This document shows, piece after piece, positions 6,011-6,220 of a stretch of DNA of 6,220 nt. Source of the stretch: Acidobacteriaceae bacterium (lineage in GTDB: Bacteria; Acidobacteriota; Terriglobia; Bryobacterales; Bryobacteraceae); contig JAFASD010000121.1 of NCBI GenBank assembly GCA_019244945.1, forward strand, positions 1-6,220, written 5' to 3'. The notes beneath the pieces are model-generated. The model saw nothing but the letters and a program-made list of their open reading frames with translations, was not told the origin of the DNA and did no database searches. Positions within the stretch are counted from its first letter, which is position 1. The number at the start of each line of letters is the position of its first letter. The position numbers and the translations under genes are program-made.

Positions 6011-6160
6011 GAAATTTGTTTAAACTCCTTTCCCTGATTTGCCGACTCTCTGGTGTTTTAGCACCACCAACATACCCCTCGATGATCGAACACGCGCATG
6101 CTTTGGCTCTCTACGCGGGCGGGTTCGCTTCTAACCCTATACTGAAGAAGAGTCCCCGCT
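6011..6160. promoter_or_regulatory. Divergent intergenic region with a palindrome and -10-like site
   Basis: The 150 bases between the SDR (-) and the right-edge gene (+) must hold both promoters. On the plus strand TATACT (6138-6143) matches the -10 consensus at 5 of 6 positions, but I see no good -35 near 6115-6121. The palindrome TCGATGATCGA (6079-6089) and a 5-6 bp hairpin, TGGTG...CACCA (6051-6055 with 6062-6066), lie in the middle and could be a regulator site or leader structure. The SDR ribosome site AAGGAG is at 6030-6025 on the minus strand. All promoter calls are weak. Confidence 0.35.
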
Positions 6161-6220
6161 ATGAGCGTTCTCTGGCTGCGGACGGCCGCCGCCTTGTACT
6201 CGTGCGGATTGCTGTACGCG
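6161..6220 (+). CDS. N-terminus of a membrane protein, probably CcsA/HemX-like cytochrome c assembly protein
   Basis: An ATG at 6161 opens a frame that runs off the right edge, with 20 codons visible and no stop. The peptide MSVLWLRTAAALYSCGLLYA looks like the first transmembrane helix of an integral membrane protein. It resembles the start of acidobacterial CcsA/HemX-type cytochrome c assembly proteins, which handle haem export or delivery in the inner membrane and often precede haem synthesis genes. AAGAG (6148-6152) ends 8 bases before the ATG and is a reasonable ribosome site. With only 20 residues the family call is a recollection of similar N-termini. Other polytopic membrane proteins remain possible. 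Confidence 0.5.
   Translation, partial: MSVLWLRTAAALYSCGLLYA

Noticed and set aside
6018..6025. GTTTAAAC palindrome upstream of the SDR gene
   Set aside because: It is an 8-base AT-centred palindrome in the spacer between the ribosome site and start codon. It is most simply chance and has no partner copy.
1..6220. CRISPR array, tRNA or rRNA genes, transposase or IS ends
   Set aside because: No regularly spaced repeats, cloverleaf-like segments, transposase motifs or terminal inverted repeats were seen on either strand.

Overview
The window is about 55-58% GC by eye and carries ordinary chromosomal genes of a free-living bacterium. It most likely comes from an acidobacterium of the Terriglobia type. 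That placement rests on recall, not a search. The single-ring ClpA/ClpB-D2-like ATPase with its GYLGHRET pore region, and a short-chain dehydrogenase divergent from a probable CcsA/HemX-type membrane gene, both resemble acidobacterial genomes. Treat the phylum as a 0.6-confidence inference.

Layout: positions 2-1828 (+) hold the tail of gltB and all of gltD, the large and small subunits of NADPH glutamate synthase (GOGAT). They are 3 bases apart and form an ammonium-assimilation operon. Running towards them (-) is a two-gene unit: an NTF2/SnoaL-like protein (start about 3047) followed by a class I SAM methyltransferase (2652-1813). The last 16 bases of the methyltransferase gene overlap the end of gltD tail-to-tail. 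Divergent from the SnoaL-like gene (+, 3144-3787) is a two-gene toxin-antitoxin-type module: a DUF433 antitoxin and a DUF5615 PIN-like toxin joined by an ATGA stop/start overlap. Facing it (-, 5073-3895) is the stand-alone Clp/Hsp100-type AAA+ unfoldase. Upstream of that, on the same strand, is a classical SDR oxidoreductase (6010-5282). At the right edge (+, 6161 onward) a membrane protein begins, probably a cytochrome c assembly (CcsA/HemX-like) protein.

The genes do not form one pathway. GltBD make glutamate from glutamine and 2-oxoglutarate. The DUF433/DUF5615 pair is a self-contained accessory module inserted among housekeeping genes. The SnoaL-like/methyltransferase pair may share a small-molecule job that the sequence does not reveal. 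The Clp-like ATPase probably unfolds proteins, and a Leu-Gly-Phe tripeptide at the expected place raises the possibility that it docks on ClpP. I see no rRNA, tRNA, CRISPR array, insertion sequence or transposase, and no gene-free stretch longer than 300 bases. No wholly novel system is evident. The points most worth following are the toxin-antitoxin module with its repeat-bearing promoter region, and the stand-alone Clp ATPase.
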